The translations under genes were made by a program, and so were the position numbers. From NCBI RefSeq assembly GCF_900105595.1, contig NZ_LT629784.1, positions 4,507,001-4,571,000 of the forward strand: DNA of 64,000 nt. Reading direction: 5' to 3'. A model generated the notes under the pieces. It was given only the letters and a program-made list of their open reading frames with translations, did no database searches and was not told the origin of the DNA. This DNA comes from Stappia sp. ES.058. GTDB lineage: Bacteria; Pseudomonadota; Alphaproteobacteria; Rhizobiales; Stappiaceae. Each line of letters begins with the position of its first letter. Positions within the stretch are counted from its first letter, which is position 1. This document shows, in pieces, positions 46,903-56,309 of this stretch.

Positions 46903-48075
46903 TCAGCCCATCCCGAGCCTGAGGCGCAACCGCGTGCCGGCGAGGCTGCCGATGAAGCCGAAGACCAGCCACAGCCAGCCGTGCATCGATCCCGACACGA
47001 TCCCGCCGAGATAGGCGCCGATGTTGCAGCCGTAGGCAAGCCGCGCGCCGTACCCCATCAGCAGGCCGCCGATGATCGCGGTGAGGAGATCGCGGGTCGA
47101 AAGCTTCCACACGGGCGCGTATTTGCCGGCAAGCGCGGCTGCGGCCATGGCGCCCAGCAGGATGCCGAAATTCATCACCGAGGTCGCGTCGGCGAAAACG
47201 GAGGCCTCCAGCGCGCCCTTCTGCCACTGCCAGTAGGGCCAGTCGGTGACCGTTACGCCGAAGCCCTGCCAGATTTTCGCACCCCATAGCGCAAAGCCCG
47301 AGGTGATCCCCCATGGGCGGCCGAGAACGACGAAGGTGGCGATGCCGACGACGGCGATCATCACCGCGCCGAGACGCAGCGACCAGGGGCCGGCGAGGAA
47401 GGAGCCGGTGGGTTTCGGATCGGCGAGGCTGCCGTGCGCCTTGCGCTCGACCTTGATGCTCCACAGCGCGATCAGGCCGAGCACGGCGGCGGTCGCGGCA
47501 AAAGCGCCAAGGGCGCCGAATTCGCTGACAAGCGAAAAGGCCGGCAGTTTCGGCAGCGTCCCCCAAAGGTGCATGTGCGGGGTCGCGGCGACGGACCCGG
47601 TGACGAAGGCGGCGAGCGTCACCATCATGCGCGTCGAGCCGCCGCCGGCGGTGAACAGCGTGCCGGAGGCGCAACCGCCTCCGAGCTGCATGCCGAGCCC
47701 GAACATCGCCGCGCCGATGGCGGCCGCAACGCCGAAGGGAAAGACGAAGCCGCCCGTCGGCATGCCGAAGGACGCGCCCCACGCAATCAGCGGGAAGGAC
47801 ACCGCCGAGGTGAGCAAGATCAGCAGGAATTGCGCGCGCAGCCCCCCGCCGCGTTTTTCGGTCACGATGCGACGCCATGCGGCGGTGAAACCGAAGCTCG
47901 CGTGATAGAGCGACAGGCCGGCAAGCCCGCCGATCAGCACGGCATAGCCGAGCGTCGGACCGCCGGTGTTGCTGGCGATCAGCGCCACGGCGGCAAGACC
48001 TGCAAGCGACAGGGCGAGGATAGCCCGGTTCGCGCCGGAGAACGTTTGGGCGAGGGTCTGTGCAAGAGCTGTCAT
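46903..48075 (-). CDS. YeeE/YedE family transporter (sulfur compound uptake, TsuA-like)
   Basis: The ATG at 48075 gives a 390-residue polytopic protein. It is a full-length double-repeat member: the first half has GMQLGGGCASGTLFTAGGG and the second GYGARLAYGCNIGAYLGGI, the conserved cysteine segments that pass thiosulfate in TsuA. It has about ten helices. Which sulfur compound is moved is not visible; no sulfurtransferase or rhodanese gene is adjacent. Confidence 0.86.
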   Translation of the reverse strand: MTALAQTLAQTFSGANRAILALSLAGLAAVALIASNTGGPTLGYAVLIGGLAGLSLYHASFGFTAAWRRIVTEKRGGGLRAQFLLILLTSAVSFPLIAWGASFGMPTGGFVFPFGVAAAIGAAMFGLGMQLGGGCASGTLFTAGGGSTRMMVTLAAFVTGSVAATPHMHLWGTLPKLPAFSLVSEFGALGAFAATAAVLGLIALWSIKVERKAHGSLADPKPTGSFLAGPWSLRLGAVMIAVVGIATFVVLGRPWGITSGFALWGAKIWQGFGVTVTDWPYWQWQKGALEASVFADATSVMNFGILLGAMAAAALAGKYAPVWKLSTRDLLTAIIGGLLMGYGARLAYGCNIGAYLGGIVSGSMHGWLWLVFGFIGSLAGTRLRLRLGMG

Positions 48076-48076
48076 G

Positions 48077-48089
48077 GTTACGGTGTAAC
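48077..48089. promoter_or_regulatory. Inverted repeat just before the YeeE start
   Basis: GTTAC-GGT-GTAAC begins one base from the YeeE start codon and would cover its ribosome binding site. It may be an operator or translational element. The rest of the 361-bp gap 48076-48436 between YeeE and the TPR gene has CACAAGTTTTTGTGTG, another imperfect symmetric stretch, and no gene I can support. Confidence 0.3.
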
Positions 48090-48436
48090 GCCTTGCGCAT
48101 GGCAGAGAAAGGTATCCGGTTTTGCAAGACCGCCCGGCCGAGCAATCGGATTGCCCGGATCTGGCCCTTATTGGAAGATAGATCCATTCCCCGTCCGGTG
48201 TCGCACACGCCGGACACAAGTTTTTGTGTGTTGCACGTCATCCGCGCCACGGAAAAACTGACAGTGCGAAAAGGAATGGGCACGCGTCGATCATAGCAAG
48301 GACGGCCTTTTGGCCCCTCCCGGCGGGAAACCCGACCTTGCACCCCCAAAAGTGCCCTTGTTCTCCCCGCGCTGCGGCCTGCGCGCCGTCGCAGGAAAAC
48401 GCGTGGCCCGTTTGCCGCTGGCAGGAAGAAAGCCGA

Positions 48437-49819
48437 ATGACCCTTACCGATCGATACGGCTACCCTCTCACGATGTCGGACCCGGCTGCACTGGACGCCT
48501 GGCAGCGCACCCTCGATGCGTTTCTTGCCCATGGCACCACGACCCCGGAACACCTCGCGCGTGCCCTTTCGCTGGAGCCGCAGTTTGCGCTCGGCCATGC
48601 CGCGCACGGCCTGTTTTGCCTTTTTCTTGGCCGGCGCGAGATGGCGGATGTGGCCGAGGACGACTGGAAACAGGCCGACAGGGCGCGCGCCGCCGTCGGC
48701 GCGACCCCGCGTGAGGCGGCGGTGATCGACGCTCTGCGCGACTGGCTCGACGGTCACCCGCACGCGGCCGCCGATCGCCTCGACGCAGCCCTTGCCGTCC
48801 ATCCCGCTGATCCGCTCCTGATGAAACTGGTGCATGCCGTCCGCTTCGTGCTCGGCGATGCCGCCGGCATGCGACGCTCGGTGGAAACCGTGCTCGACGC
48901 CTATGGCGAAAGCCACTCCGCCTACGGCTATCTGCTGGGCTGCCATGCCTTCGCGCTGGAGGAAACGGGAGATTATGCGCGCGCCGAGCGCACGGGACGC
49001 CGTGCCGTGGAGGTCGCGCCCGACGATGCCTGGGGTCTTCACGCGGTTGCCCATGTGCACGACATGACCGGACGCGCCGATGAAGGCCGCCGCTGGCTGG
49101 AAGCCAACACGCAAGCCTTTTCCCATTGCAACAATTTCCGCTTTCACGTGTGGTGGCACCTCGCGCTGATGCAGCTGGACCGGGGCGACATCGCGGCCGT
49201 GCTTGCGCTCTATGACAAGGAGATCCGTAGCGAACACACCGACGACTACCGCGATGTTTCCAATGCCGCCTCCCTGCTGATGCGGCTGGAGATCGAGGGC
49301 GTGAACGTCGGCGGCCGCTGGGAGGAACTGGCGCAAATCTCCCAGACCCGGATCGACGACCGCTGCAATCTCTTCGCCGACCTGCACTACATGCTGTCGC
49401 TGGGCGGAGGACGACGACGGCAGGCTGCGGATGAAATGCTGGCCTCCGTCGCGTTGCATGCCGAGGAGCCGACCGATTTGGGACGGGTTGCGGCAACGGC
49501 CGGCCTGCCGGCCGCTCAGGGCCTCGACGCCTATTTCCGCGGCAACTTCTATTCCGCGTTCCATCACCTGGATCAGGCCCGGCCGACCCTGCGCAGCGTC
49601 GGCGGCAGCCATGCGCAGCGCGATGTGTTCGAGCGGCTCGCGATCGACGCGGCGCTGCGCGCAGGGCTCGCTGGCGAGGCGGAGCGGCTGCTGCGCGAGC
49701 GGCTTTGCCTGCGCGGCGCGCTCGACCGCTTCGCCAGCGAACGTCTGGAGCGGGTCGACAGCATGAAGCGGGCGGCAACGATCATGCAGAACGAGGCCCT
49801 GCGCGCCGTCCCGGCGTGA
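48437..49819 (+). CDS. Tetratricopeptide repeat protein, TTC38-like
   Basis: The ATG at 48437, preceded by GGAAGAAAG, gives a 460-residue all-helical protein. Repeats with the TPR spacing are visible (ALSLEPQFALGHAAHGLFCLFLG, CHAFALEETGDYARAERTGRRAVEVAPDDAWGLHAVAHVHDMTGRADEGRRWLE), and HAVAHVHDM with FRFHVWWHLAL are blocks of the TPR-38 family. No signal peptide. Function unknown; it probably acts as a cytoplasmic scaffold or a metal-dependent protein, given the conserved histidines. Confidence 0.82.
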   Translation: MTLTDRYGYPLTMSDPAALDAWQRTLDAFLAHGTTTPEHLARALSLEPQFALGHAAHGLFCLFLGRREMADVAEDDWKQADRARAAVGATPREAAVIDALRDWLDGHPHAAADRLDAALAVHPADPLLMKLVHAVRFVLGDAAGMRRSVETVLDAYGESHSAYGYLLGCHAFALEETGDYARAERTGRRAVEVAPDDAWGLHAVAHVHDMTGRADEGRRWLEANTQAFSHCNNFRFHVWWHLALMQLDRGDIAAVLALYDKEIRSEHTDDYRDVSNAASLLMRLEIEGVNVGGRWEELAQISQTRIDDRCNLFADLHYMLSLGGGRRRQAADEMLASVALHAEEPTDLGRVAATAGLPAAQGLDAYFRGNFYSAFHHLDQARPTLRSVGGSHAQRDVFERLAIDAALRAGLAGEAERLLRERLCLRGALDRFASERLERVDSMKRAATIMQNEALRAVPA

Positions 49820-49893
49820 AACGGCCTTGGTTTCGATGCAGCCGCGTGGCACAGCTTGCGCGCTTCGGCCCCTCGTGCGGGGCGGAACAGTAC

Positions 49894-51174
49894 ATGAACG
49901 GTTTCAAGGACCTGCGTCTCGTGAACATGCATTCAACGTCCGCCGCCACAGTGCCCCGCCCGCGCGATCCGCGCCTCGACTTCTTTCGCGGCATCGGCAT
50001 GTTCATCATCTTCATCGCCCATCTGCCGGCCAACACCTGGACCTTGTGGATCCCGGCCCGCTTCGGCTTTTCCGATGCGACCGAGATCTTTGTCTTTTGC
50101 TCGGGCATGGCCTCGGCCATTGCCTTCGGAAAGGTGTTCGACCAGAGCGGCTGGCTGATGGGAGCGGCGCGCGTCAGTCACAGGGTCTGGCAGGTTTACT
50201 GGGCGCATGTCTGCCTGTTCCTGGTCATTGCCGCCGGGCTTGTGGCAGTGCAGACCAGCGGCGTTCTCAACCGGTGTTGCGGCCTGACCGAGGATTATGT
50301 GAATTCCCTCAATCTTTGGCATTTCTTCAACAAGACCGCCGAGGCGCTGCCGGGGCTTTTGACCCTGACCTATGTTCCGAACTACTTCGATATCCTGCCG
50401 ATGTATATCGTCATCCTGGTGCTTCTGCCGGCGATCATGGCGCTCTCGCGCCTCGGGCGTGCACCGGTTTTCATCTTCATGGGCGCGGTCTGGGTCGGCG
50501 CCAATCTCGGGCTTCTGGGCCTTCCGGCAGAACCCTGGTCGGATCGGGTCTGGTTCTTCAATCCCTTCGCCTGGCAGCTTCTGTTCTTCACCGGCTTTGC
50601 CTTTATGCGCGGCTGGATCCCGGCGCCGCCGGTGCGCCATTCCTTGATCCTGGTGGCCATTGCCATCGTTGTGCTGACCGTCCCCTTCGCCTGGTTTCGC
50701 GTCTATCGGACCGTTCCCGTTCTGCTCGAGATCCGCACCGCGATTGAACCGCTGTGGAGCAAGACGGAATTCGGCATCCTGCGCTATGTGCACTTCCTGG
50801 CGCTCGCCTATCTCGCCTGGATCGCGGTTGGCGCGGGTGGGCGCTATCTCGTCGTCGACAATCTTTGGGGCGCGGTGGTGCGCGTGATCCAGAAGGTCGG
50901 CCAGCAGTCGCTCGCCGTCTTCATGGCAAGTCTCGTGGTGGCTCAGACCGTCGGCATCCTGCGCGATACGGTCTGGGGGCGCGGCGACATGGTGATCGAG
51001 TTCCTCGCCAACGCGGGCGGCTTCGCAGCACTCATCGCCGTTGCATATGTGGTCTCCTGGTACAAGAAGGAGCCATGGCGCAGGAAGGGCGGGGAAGCCG
51101 GGACGGGCCGCGGCGACCCGCGTTTGCAGGACCGGCAATCGGCAACACAACAGGGTGCCGGAGACCGTCGCTAG
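49894..51174 (+). CDS. opgC: OpgC-type membrane acyltransferase
   Basis: The ATG at 49894 gives a 426-residue membrane protein with about ten helices. RPRDPRLDFFRGIGMFIIFIAHLPANTW and FGFSDATEIFVFCSGMASAIAFG are the OpgC signature, where the early D-FRG and the ATE-FVFCSG segments are conserved. OpgC attaches succinyl groups to periplasmic glucans. This ties it to opgH at 40.7 kb. It converges with the esterase gene with a 4-nt overlap. The exact start is uncertain (49927 is possible). Confidence 0.87.
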   Translation: MNGFKDLRLVNMHSTSAATVPRPRDPRLDFFRGIGMFIIFIAHLPANTWTLWIPARFGFSDATEIFVFCSGMASAIAFGKVFDQSGWLMGAARVSHRVWQVYWAHVCLFLVIAAGLVAVQTSGVLNRCCGLTEDYVNSLNLWHFFNKTAEALPGLLTLTYVPNYFDILPMYIVILVLLPAIMALSRLGRAPVFIFMGAVWVGANLGLLGLPAEPWSDRVWFFNPFAWQLLFFTGFAFMRGWIPAPPVRHSLILVAIAIVVLTVPFAWFRVYRTVPVLLEIRTAIEPLWSKTEFGILRYVHFLALAYLAWIAVGAGGRYLVVDNLWGAVVRVIQKVGQQSLAVFMASLVVAQTVGILRDTVWGRGDMVIEFLANAGGFAALIAVAYVVSWYKKEPWRRKGGEAGTGRGDPRLQDRQSATQQGAGDRR

Positions 51175-52040
51175 TCCGTCCATCCCAGATGACGAGCGAG
51201 CGCGCGCCAGGCCCGTTCCACCCATTCGGCCCGCACGCTGTGGCCGCCGGAATGCAGGCATACCTCCAGCAGCGGTGTGGCGCCTCCGCCTTTTTTCCGC
51301 GCTTCCTGAAGCTGGCAGTTGAGGCCGGTGTCGGGTGCGAAGGCGGGAAAGACGCGCGGCAGGCCTGCCTGCGCCTGCCAGACGGCGAGACTGTCGGCGA
51401 CATCCGACTGGTGCCAGCGCTCGCCGATCGGGCGCCCCTCCAAGGGCACGGTGCGGTCTGCCGTGCCATGGACGTGGAAGAGCACAGGGGCGGGCGACGG
51501 GCAGGTTTCCGGGATCGGATCCCAGAATGCACCTGCGATCGGCGCGAAGCCGGCGAAGAGCCTGCCGCGATAGCAGGCGAGGTTCCACACCATCGACCCG
51601 CCCATGGAAAAGCCGGTGGCCATCATCCGATCCGCGCGCAACGGAAAGCGTGCGGTGAGATCCTCGACGAGGGCGTCGAAGAAGGCGAAGTCGTCGCGCA
51701 AGGCGCGCGGCGCGCCGGGGTAGGACCAGGTCTTGCCCGCGCCCTGGGGGGCGACGAAAGCGACGTTGAGCCGGTCGGCCAGCCGCGCCCAGGCCGCGTT
51801 GCGCATTTCGCCGGCTGCCGATCCGCGCCAGCCGTGCAGAAACACGATGGCGCCGAGCGGGCTGTTTCCGTCCCAGCCTTGCGGAAAGCGGATGCGGTAT
51901 TCGCCGTTTGCGATCTCGCAAGGGGTCTCGACGCCGCATTGCGCCTGCGGTTCATTTGCCGCGCCGGCCGGTGCCGTCGCCGCGACGAGCGCAAGTGAGA
52001 GTGCGGCGGCAATCGAAAGGGCAGGCGCGATGTGGGGCAT
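51171..52040 (-). CDS. PHB depolymerase/feruloyl esterase-like secreted hydrolase
   Basis: A 289-residue alpha/beta hydrolase with a signal peptide ending near APAGAAN. The catalytic triad can be placed: serine in MATGFSMGGSM, aspartate in VHGTADRTVP and histidine in HSGGHSV. IVFLHGWRGSA forms the oxyanion region. Relatives (LpqC family) cleave polyhydroxybutyrate or aromatic esters. Secretion suggests action on an external or periplasmic ester. Confidence 0.85.
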   Translation of the reverse strand: MPHIAPALSIAAALSLALVAATAPAGAANEPQAQCGVETPCEIANGEYRIRFPQGWDGNSPLGAIVFLHGWRGSAAGEMRNAAWARLADRLNVAFVAPQGAGKTWSYPGAPRALRDDFAFFDALVEDLTARFPLRADRMMATGFSMGGSMVWNLACYRGRLFAGFAPIAGAFWDPIPETCPSPAPVLFHVHGTADRTVPLEGRPIGERWHQSDVADSLAVWQAQAGLPRVFPAFAPDTGLNCQLQEARKKGGGATPLLEVCLHSGGHSVRAEWVERAWRALARHLGWTD

Positions 52041-52165
52041 GTCCGACGGTCCTTTGCAAAAAAAGGTCTGCGTTTAAGGATGCGCGTCGATCGGCAAAGG
52101 ACAAGGGGCGCGGGCTAAGAGACCCGTCACGCATCGGTGATTGCGGGCCCGACCGGCGGCTTTTC

Positions 52166-52327
52166 CTACAGGATCGCCCAGCGGATCACGCTGGCAATGA
52201 CGAAGAGCGTGCCGACGCCGGCGAGCCACAACGCGGCGAACCAGGCAAGGCGGCGCGGCAGGCCTGCCGTCCTGCCGTGCCTTGTGTCTGTCTCATCGCG
52301 GTCTTGAGTGTGCCGCGCGCGCGCCAT
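52166..52327 (-). CDS. DUF2474 small membrane protein of the cytochrome bd operon
   Basis: A 53-residue protein whose ATG shares one base with the cydB stop (TGATG). After an acidic/basic N-terminus it has RRLAWFAALWLAGVGTLFVIASVIRWAIL, a single transmembrane helix with the conserved W and LW residues of DUF2474, the small protein usually found after CIO-type cydAB genes. By analogy with CydX it may stabilise the oxidase. It is too short for most gene callers. The 125 bp after it is empty. Confidence 0.85.
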   Translation of the reverse strand: MARARHTQDRDETDTRHGRTAGLPRRLAWFAALWLAGVGTLFVIASVIRWAIL

Positions 52328-53334
52328 CAGTGGTAGCCGTCGCCGGGGCGCACCTTGCCGCGAAAGATCCAGTAGGCGTAAGCCGAATAGGCCAGGATCA
52401 TCGGGATCAGAACGGCGGCGCCCACGAGGAGAAACGCCAGCGAACTGTCGGGCGCGGCCGCGTCCCAGATGCTGATTGCCGGCGGCACGATGTTGGGATA
52501 GAGGCTGATGCCCAGCCCCGCGAAGGTGACAAGAAACAGCGCCAGGCTCGCCAGAAAGGGCACGACGTCGCGCGTGCCGTTCAGGCTCCTGAACAGCACC
52601 ACGGCAAGGCCGAGCACCATCAGCGGGACCGGCGCGGTGTAGAAGATCTGCGGCACCTCAAACCAGCGCGCGGCGATCGCCGGGTCGAGCGCCGGCGTCC
52701 ACAGGCTGACGATGCCGATGACGGCGAGCATGGCGAACATCAGCGCCATCGCCTTGCCCCGGAAATGGTCCTGCATCGGGCCTTCGCATTTCCACACCAG
52801 CCAGGTGGCGCCGAGGAGCGCATAGCCGATGACGACGGCAACGCCGGTCATCAGCGAAAACGGCGTGAGCCAGTCGAGCCAGCCGCCGGCATAGGCGCGG
52901 CCCTCCACGGCAATTCCCTGAACGATGGCGCCCAGGATGATGCCCTGCGACAGCGCCGCCGTCAGGGATCCGAGGAAGAAGGCGATGTCCCAGATCCAGC
53001 GCCGTTCCTCGCTCGATTTGAAGCGGAACTCGAACACCACGCCGCGAAACACCAGGCCGAACAGCATGGCGAAGATCGGCGCGTAGAGCGCCGGCATCAG
53101 AATGGCGTAGGCAAGCGGAAACACCGCGTAGAGGCCACCGCCGCCGAGCACCAGCCAGGTTTCGTTGCCGTCCCACACCGGGGCGACGGAATTCATCATC
53201 ACGTCGCGTTCTGTGGCCGAGCGGGCGGTGGGGAACAGGATGCCGAGGCCGAGGTCGAACCCGTCGAGCACGACGTAGAGAAAGACGGCGGTGGCAATCA
53301 GCAGCGCCCAGATGAGGGGAAGGTCGAGCTCCAT
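52327..53334 (-). CDS. cydB: Cytochrome bd ubiquinol oxidase subunit II (CIO type)
   Basis: A 335-residue membrane protein with about eight helices, starting MELDLPLIWALLIATAVFLYVVLDGFDLGLGIL, the CydB signature. VAPVWDGNETWLVLGGGGLYAVFPLAYAI is the most conserved region. It forms the quinol oxidase with CydA in the inner membrane. It starts 4 bp after cydA and is coupled to the DUF2474 gene. Confidence 0.94.
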   Translation of the reverse strand: MELDLPLIWALLIATAVFLYVVLDGFDLGLGILFPTARSATERDVMMNSVAPVWDGNETWLVLGGGGLYAVFPLAYAILMPALYAPIFAMLFGLVFRGVVFEFRFKSSEERRWIWDIAFFLGSLTAALSQGIILGAIVQGIAVEGRAYAGGWLDWLTPFSLMTGVAVVIGYALLGATWLVWKCEGPMQDHFRGKAMALMFAMLAVIGIVSLWTPALDPAIAARWFEVPQIFYTAPVPLMVLGLAVVLFRSLNGTRDVVPFLASLALFLVTFAGLGISLYPNIVPPAISIWDAAAPDSSLAFLLVGAAVLIPMILAYSAYAYWIFRGKVRPGDGYH

Positions 53335-53338
53335 GACG

Positions 53339-54748
53339 TCACTCCGCCGGTTTGGGGGTGTGCGGATCGTGATAGGCGAAGGCCGGCGTCACGCCCGCCG
53401 CGCGGGTCGGCTCGGCGCCGAGCTCGCCGTTGCCGTCGTCGGGCGGCGCGGCCATCGAGCGCAGCAGGTAGAAGGTGCCGATGCCGAAGACGATGAAATA
53501 GACGACGATGAACACCAGCAGCGAGGTCGCGACCGCCGGCGCATCGACCGGCGATATGCTGTCGGTGGTGCGCAGCAGCCCGTAGACCGTGAAGGGCTGG
53601 CGGCCGACCTCCGTCGTGATCCATCCCGCGAGCACCGCGATGAAGCCCGTCGGCCCCATCGCCAGCGCCAGCTTGTGAAACAGCTGCGCATCGTAAAGCC
53701 GTCCCCGGGCACGCAGGTAGAGGCTGAGGAGGCCGACCCCGAGCATGGCGAACCCGATCCCCACCATCACCCGGAACGAGAAGAACACGATGGTCGCGTT
53801 CGGACGGTCCTCGGGCGGGAAGTCGTTGAGACCGGGTACGCGCCCATTGAGCGAATGGGTCAGGATCAGGCTGCCGAGCTTGGGGATCTCGACCTTGTAG
53901 CGGGTCTCGCCGGCGGCCATGTCGGGTACACCGAACAGGATCAGCGGCGCGCCTTCCTCGGCCTCGAAGTGGCCTTCCACGGCGGCGATCTTCGCCGGCT
54001 GGTGCTCCAGCGTGTTGAGCCCGTGCATGTCGCCGGCGACAATCTGCAGCGGGGTGACGAGAGCCGCCATCCACATCGCCATGGAAAACATCACCCTTGC
54101 CGCGTCGCTGGTGCGGTCCTTCAGGAGATGCCAGGCGCCGACCGCGCCGACCACGAAGGCTGTGGTCAGATAGGCCGCCAGCATCATGTGGACGAAGCGG
54201 TAGGGGAAGGAGGGGTTGAAGACGATCTCGAACCAGTTTTCCGGCACGAACTGTCCGACCTCATTGATCGAATAGCCCGCCGGCGTCTGCATCCAGCTGT
54301 TGACCGACAGGATCCAGAAGCCCGACAGCGCCGTGCCGAAGGCGACCATGCAGGTCGCGGCGAAATGCAGGCGCGGGCCGACGCGGGTCAGGCCGAACAG
54401 CATGATGCCGAGGAAGCCGGCCTCCAGAAAGAACGCCGACAGCACCTCGTAGCCCATCAGCGGGCCGAGCACCGGACCGGTCTTGTCGGAAAAGACCGAC
54501 CAGTTGGTGCCGAACTGGTAGGTCATGACGATGCCGGAGACGACGCCCATGCCGAAGGCGACGGCAAAGATCTTCATCCAGTATTTGAACAGCCGCAGGT
54601 AGACGTCGCGCCCGCTCGTCAGCCACAGGCCCTCGAGCACCATCAAAAAACTGGCAAGACCGATGGTGAAGGAGGGAAAGATGATGTGGAACGAGACGGT
54701 GAATGCGAACTGGAAGCGGGCCAGGTCGACTGCGGAAAAATCCATCAT
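53339..54748 (-). CDS. cydA: Cytochrome bd ubiquinol oxidase subunit I (CIO type)
   Basis: A 469-residue membrane protein with about nine helices. HIIFPSFTIGLASFLMVLEG near the N-terminus, FGTNWSVFSDKTGPVLGPLMGYEVLSAFFLEAGFLG and GRQPFTVYGLLRTTDSISP are CydA blocks, the last typical of the cyanide-insensitive (CioA) group. The quinol-binding loop between LQIVAGDMHGLNTLEHQPAKIAA and the next helix is short. First gene of a three-gene operon. Confidence 0.94.
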   Translation of the reverse strand: MMDFSAVDLARFQFAFTVSFHIIFPSFTIGLASFLMVLEGLWLTSGRDVYLRLFKYWMKIFAVAFGMGVVSGIVMTYQFGTNWSVFSDKTGPVLGPLMGYEVLSAFFLEAGFLGIMLFGLTRVGPRLHFAATCMVAFGTALSGFWILSVNSWMQTPAGYSINEVGQFVPENWFEIVFNPSFPYRFVHMMLAAYLTTAFVVGAVGAWHLLKDRTSDAARVMFSMAMWMAALVTPLQIVAGDMHGLNTLEHQPAKIAAVEGHFEAEEGAPLILFGVPDMAAGETRYKVEIPKLGSLILTHSLNGRVPGLNDFPPEDRPNATIVFFSFRVMVGIGFAMLGVGLLSLYLRARGRLYDAQLFHKLALAMGPTGFIAVLAGWITTEVGRQPFTVYGLLRTTDSISPVDAPAVATSLLVFIVVYFIVFGIGTFYLLRSMAAPPDDGNGELGAEPTRAAGVTPAFAYHDPHTPKPAE

Positions 54749-54805
54749 GTTCCCTCGGGCTTGCGGCGGCGGCGGTGCGCTCGCGGGATTGCGCGGAACG
54801 ATGCG

Positions 54806-54818
54806 TCCCTGTCAGGGA
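54806..54818. promoter_or_regulatory. Inverted repeat upstream of cydA
   Basis: TCCCTG-T-CAGGGA, perfectly symmetric, 57 bp before the cydA start codon in the 158-bp gap to the channel gene. The position fits an operator for the oxidase operon. It is not an FNR-like (TTGAT-N4-ATCAA) box and the regulator is unknown. Confidence 0.4.
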
Positions 54819-54906
54819 GAGTGTCGCGCGCACGTTCAAAAGCGATGTGACAGATTGAAGCTTTCCAGCGCCTTAATGCAAGGCCGTGTGACATTGCCGC
54901 ACTGTG

Positions 54907-55743
54907 TCAGGCCCATTCGCCTTCGGTCGGAATATTGATCGTGCGGCCGCAATGCTTGCAGTGCACCGCATCCGGATCGTGGCGCGACAGCCCGCAGTCG
55001 GGGCAGTCGTAGGCGACCTTCTGCGGCCGGAAGATCGTCTGGATCAGGCGCAGGAACAGCCCGACGCCGAAGATCATGATCAGCACGGTCAAGAGCCGCC
55101 CGAAGCTGTCGGTCATGGTGATGTCGCCGAACCCGGTGGTGGTCAGCGTCGTCACGGTGAAATAGAGCGCGTCCAGATAGTTGTTGATCGACGGATTCTG
55201 GTGGCCTTCGGTGACGAAGACGATGGCGGTGACGACGAACACAAAGACGATCAGATTGATTGCCGACTGGATGATCTCCTCGTTGCGACGGAAGAAATGC
55301 GAGGCGGAGCGCAGTTCGCGCAGCAGATGGTAGGAGCGCAGCAGGCGCAGCATGCGCACCACCCTGAGGAACGCGAGATTGTCGATGAAGGCGCTGGCGA
55401 GGAGCGACAGGATCACGATCAGGTCGGCGATATTGGTGAATTCGAACACCATCCGCCACGGCCGGTGGGCGGCATACATCCGCAACCCGTAGTCGACGAT
55501 CAGAACCGCCGCGATGACATAGTCGATCAGGTGATATGCAATCGCGGTTTCCATCATCGAGGACACCACGAAATAGGCGATCGTCACGAGGTCGAAGACC
55601 AGAAGCGCCATCCGCCAGCGCCGCGCGCCCGGCGTCATTCCGTAGTAGAGCCGTCGCACACGGGCGCGGGCCCCGGTCGGTGCCTGGGTTTCGGCTTCGT
55701 CTTCGCCGGAATTTTCCATCGTGTCGCGCGTATCGCTGATCAT
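54907..55743 (-). CDS. Voltage-gated-type K+ channel with C-terminal zinc ribbon
   Basis: The ATG at 55743 gives a 278-residue protein (55719 is an alternative). It has six transmembrane segments: a voltage-sensor-like part with LAFLRVVRMLRLLRSYHLLRELR as S4, and a pore loop TVTTLTTTGFGDIT as selectivity filter (GFGD in place of GYGD). After the last helix the C-terminus is a four-cysteine ribbon, CPDC...CKHC, over about 25 residues. Zinc ribbons are uncommon at this position. GFG filters are found in some K+ channels. Physiological role unknown. Confidence 0.85.
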   Translation of the reverse strand: MISDTRDTMENSGEDEAETQAPTGARARVRRLYYGMTPGARRWRMALLVFDLVTIAYFVVSSMMETAIAYHLIDYVIAAVLIVDYGLRMYAAHRPWRMVFEFTNIADLIVILSLLASAFIDNLAFLRVVRMLRLLRSYHLLRELRSASHFFRRNEEIIQSAINLIVFVFVVTAIVFVTEGHQNPSINNYLDALYFTVTTLTTTGFGDITMTDSFGRLLTVLIMIFGVGLFLRLIQTIFRPQKVAYDCPDCGLSRHDPDAVHCKHCGRTINIPTEGEWA

Positions 55744-55902
55744 CGCAGGACAAGACCCCAGCGGGCGGGCGGCGTCAATCCCGCAGGCGCAGGGCGGGGG
55801 GCGCGCCGCTGAACGGGCTGCGCATTGGCTTTGGACTCTTTCGCGAATCGTCGCAAACTTTTTGTTAACCAATTCGGCGAAGGGCGTTCCGGGGTGTCAC
55901 CG

Positions 55903-56277
55903 ATGAATTCACACACGAGTTTCCTTGACTGGGCGCGGGCGGCCAATGCGGGCGGCGGCGGCACGGCGGCTCGAACGGGGGATGCAATGCCCGACTTTCA
56001 GAACGCGCTCCCGACCCTGGACGACTCGCTGCGGTTTGCCGAGCAGCATGTCGGCGACATCCTGCACACGCCGAAATCGCGTGACGGCGCGGCCTATCGC
56101 TTCATCGTGCGTGGCACGGGCCGGTTCGGCGACGGCGCGCGCTCGAGCAGCCCGAGCGAGGTGCTTGCCGCCACCCGCCGCGAGGCGGAACTGCGCCGTC
56201 TGCATGCCGTTGCGACCAGCATCGCCAGCTACCTTGAAGAGCGCATCAAGGCGGAAGCGCCGCTCCACGACGCATAG
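55903..56277 (+). CDS. Unrecognised small protein
   Basis: A 124-residue soluble protein starting at ATG 55903, or 96 residues from ATG 55987. It has a glycine/alanine-rich N-terminus, a middle part (DSLRFAEQHVGDILHTPKSRDGAAYRFIVRGTGRFGDG) and a C-terminal amphipathic helix (ATRREAELRRLHAVATSIASYLEERI). I do not recognise a family. It is divergent from the channel gene and convergent with the dipeptidase gene. Confidence 0.55.
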   Translation: MNSHTSFLDWARAANAGGGGTAARTGDAMPDFQNALPTLDDSLRFAEQHVGDILHTPKSRDGAAYRFIVRGTGRFGDGARSSSPSEVLAATRREAELRRLHAVATSIASYLEERIKAEAPLHDA

Positions 56278-56309
56278 GACGCCCTTGCCGGCCGGACACG
56301 TCTCAAGGC

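Noticed and set aside
46883..49852. Very long minus-strand open frame across YeeE and the TPR gene
   Set aside because: It covers two well-supported genes in other frames or strands and has no recognisable domain.
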